A stretch of 64,000 bases of DNA from Marinobacter sediminum (GTDB lineage: Bacteria; Pseudomonadota; Gammaproteobacteria; Pseudomonadales; Oleiphilaceae). The notes under the pieces are model-generated. The model was not told the origin of the DNA. It was given only the letters and a program-made list of their open reading frames with translations, and did not search any database. Every line of letters begins with the position of its first letter. Within the stretch, counting starts at the first letter, position 1. Shown here piece by piece: positions 62,881 through 64,000 of the stretch. The position numbers were made by a program, and so were the translations under genes. The DNA lies in the NCBI RefSeq assembly GCF_016820575.1, contig NZ_JAEMQH010000001.1, positions 930,001 to 994,000 of the forward strand. The letters run 5' to 3'.

Positions 62881-63924
62881 CAGCGCCTCAAGGGTCTGAT
62901 GGCGCTCGCTGCGAGGGCGCTCGGACAAGTCCTCGACGGCCCGGTAAAAGGCCGGGAAATTATGATCTAGCTCTAGCAGCAGTTGACGGAATCCCGGCAC
63001 GTACTGGTTGTACTGCCGGAACAGTGCCAGGTTGGCATTGTTTAGGCTCGTTGGGTTGGCACCGAATGGGCCGGTTTGCTGCCACTGTTCCGATAAGCGC
63101 AGGTAGGCCTGTGCCAGTTCGGATAACAGCTCATCTTTGCGTTGGCGCAGGGCCGCCACCGGCATCTGCCCTTGCTGCTGGTACAAGGCTTCGAGCTGCT
63201 GGCTGGTTGCCCGGACCAGACTCAGGGTCTGTTCCCGTTGCTGCAGGCGTTCCCGGGCGCGTTCGAACACCTCGGGATTGTCGTTTTGCCTGGACCAGAG
63301 TTTCAGGCCTTCCAGCTCCACCGCATTGGCAAAGCTTTCATTGAAGGTGGTGTCGCCACTGACGTACAGCACCTGGTGCGCCAGTTCATGGAAGATCAGC
63401 GCCACCATCCGGCCGTCGCTCAGATTGGTGAAGCCGGAATGCAGGGGATCGTCGAACCAGCCCAGGGTTGAATAGGCGGTCACCCCGCCAATGAAGGTGT
63501 CGAACTGGTCGTCGTTAAATTTGGCTTGCTCCCTCTTGGCGTCGTCCAGGCTGAAATAGCCCCGATAGGCCTGGCATCCGAGGACCAGATAGCACCAGCG
63601 GTGTGGTTCGAGTGAGAATTCCGGTACAGCGACCAGATTGACCACGACCCAGGGGCGATCAAGCGCGACGTACTCGGAATAGGCGTCACCGGTGGGCAGA
63701 CTCAGGGTGTTGCGGGCAAATTGCCGGGCCTGTTGGCTGGTCTCCAGCTTCGCTTTCAGCTCCGCGGACGTGGTATCACGGGCGATCAGCTGGTCGACCG
63801 GTTCGCCCGCCATCATCAGTGAAACGTGGCCCGACACCGCCTGACTGTAATAGCCAATACTGGAACAACCGGAAACTCCGGCTATAAGTAGCAATAGGAA
63901 GTAGATCTGACTAAGCTGTTTCAT
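62854..63924 (-). CDS. Putative zinc aminopeptidase lipoprotein (COG4324 family)
   Basis: A 356-residue protein with a lipoprotein signal (LLLLIAGVSGCSSIG; Cys20) and a metallopeptidase core: LIFHELAHQVLYVSGDTTFNESFA carries HELAH plus a downstream Glu that can complete the zinc site (about residues 180-205). The architecture matches the predicted aminopeptidase family PF10023, for which no physiological substrate is established. A helical C-terminal half rich in Gln/Arg follows. It should sit in the outer membrane or inner membrane leaflet facing the periplasm. It overlaps argA by 27 bases at their 3' ends. Confidence 0.82.
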   Translation of the reverse strand: MKQLSQIYFLLLLIAGVSGCSSIGYYSQAVSGHVSLMMAGEPVDQLIARDTTSAELKAKLETSQQARQFARNTLSLPTGDAYSEYVALDRPWVVVNLVAVPEFSLEPHRWCYLVLGCQAYRGYFSLDDAKREQAKFNDDQFDTFIGGVTAYSTLGWFDDPLHSGFTNLSDGRMVALIFHELAHQVLYVSGDTTFNESFANAVELEGLKLWSRQNDNPEVFERARERLQQREQTLSLVRATSQQLEALYQQQGQMPVAALRQRKDELLSELAQAYLRLSEQWQQTGPFGANPTSLNNANLALFRQYNQYVPGFRQLLLELDHNFPAFYRAVEDLSERPRSERHQTLEALSERFNEDL

Positions 63925-64000
63925 GGATCAGGATGTTATATTGGTAACGGTAGCCGGTTGGAACCAGGCCGGTATATTACAGACATGGTTTCGATATTAG

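Noticed and set aside
63925..64000. A 25-codon open frame at the right edge
   Set aside because: Very short, no ribosome site, ends exactly at the window end; more likely the leader of the divergent peptidase gene.

Overview
The window is a gene-dense chromosomal segment of a marine-type gammaproteobacterium, most likely Marinobacter or a close relative. This rests on the high GC content, the proteobacterial gene families throughout, and gene neighbourhoods shared with Pseudomonas: phoR-phoB-ubiA-ubiC next to rubredoxin and its reductase; engB-cytochrome c4-dsbA-endonuclease/phosphatase; rpmG-rpmB-radC / coaBC-dut-algC-argB; hemB-ppk. No phage, integrase, transposase, CRISPR array, rRNA or tRNA was recognised. 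No gap between genes exceeds 300 bases; the largest (about 280 bases at 18575-18856, 32446-32720 and 44067-44353) hold regulatory palindromes or terminators.

Layout. 1-4.5 kb: end of alanine dehydrogenase, a glutathione transferase, a Yip1-type membrane protein, and a P2-type cation ATPase. 4.5-13.3 kb: a divergent phosphoketolase facing away from ilvD, a PBP7-type peptidase, a half-size asparaginase, and the leftward set mltB-ydjM-rsuA. 13.5-18.6 kb: an orphan response regulator, phoR-phoB with a clear Pho box, ubiA, ubiC and hpt. 18.8-27.2 kb: rubredoxin and its reductase behind a 19-base palindrome, tesB, a membrane EAL protein with a ruined GGDEF domain, a flavodoxin, an apparently active diguanylate cyclase and a PiT phosphate transporter. 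27.2-32.5 kb: a small unknown gene, panP (aspartate decarboxylase making beta-alanine), a DUF503 gene, and an AidB-like dehydrogenase with its TetR regulator. This stretch carries three copies of a structured repeat core, each just behind a stop codon. 32.7-39.4 kb: a small SutA-like protein, a lipase chaperone without a lipase in view, hemB, ppk, a YdgA-like protein and coaD. 39.4-44.1 kb: an alcohol-to-acid oxidation cassette (GMC oxidoreductase, Tat-exported small subunit, aldehyde dehydrogenase) with a divergent TetR regulator and a perfect 16-base palindrome between them. 44.3-48.9 kb: a gluconate catabolism unit (TRAP transporter, gluconokinase, LacI-family GntR) behind a perfect 22-base palindrome. 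49-64 kb: housekeeping genes (engB, cytochrome c4, dsbA, rpmG/rpmB, radC, coaBC, dut, algC) and an arginine run argB-orf-argE-argA that encloses an uncharacterised membrane protein, ending with a lipoprotein metallopeptidase.

Themes. Phosphate handling recurs (phoBR, PiT, ppk). Coenzyme A supply is well represented (ilvD for the pantoate branch, panP for beta-alanine, coaBC, coaD). Respiratory and alkane/alcohol oxidation functions (rubredoxin, GMC/aldehyde dehydrogenase, acyl-CoA enzymes, ubiquinone synthesis) suit a hydrocarbon- or lipid-using marine bacterium. The least explained items are the repeat core with differing but self-complementary stems, the uncharacterised protein inside the arginine run, the divergent phosphoketolase, the SutA-like protein and the orphan lipase chaperone.
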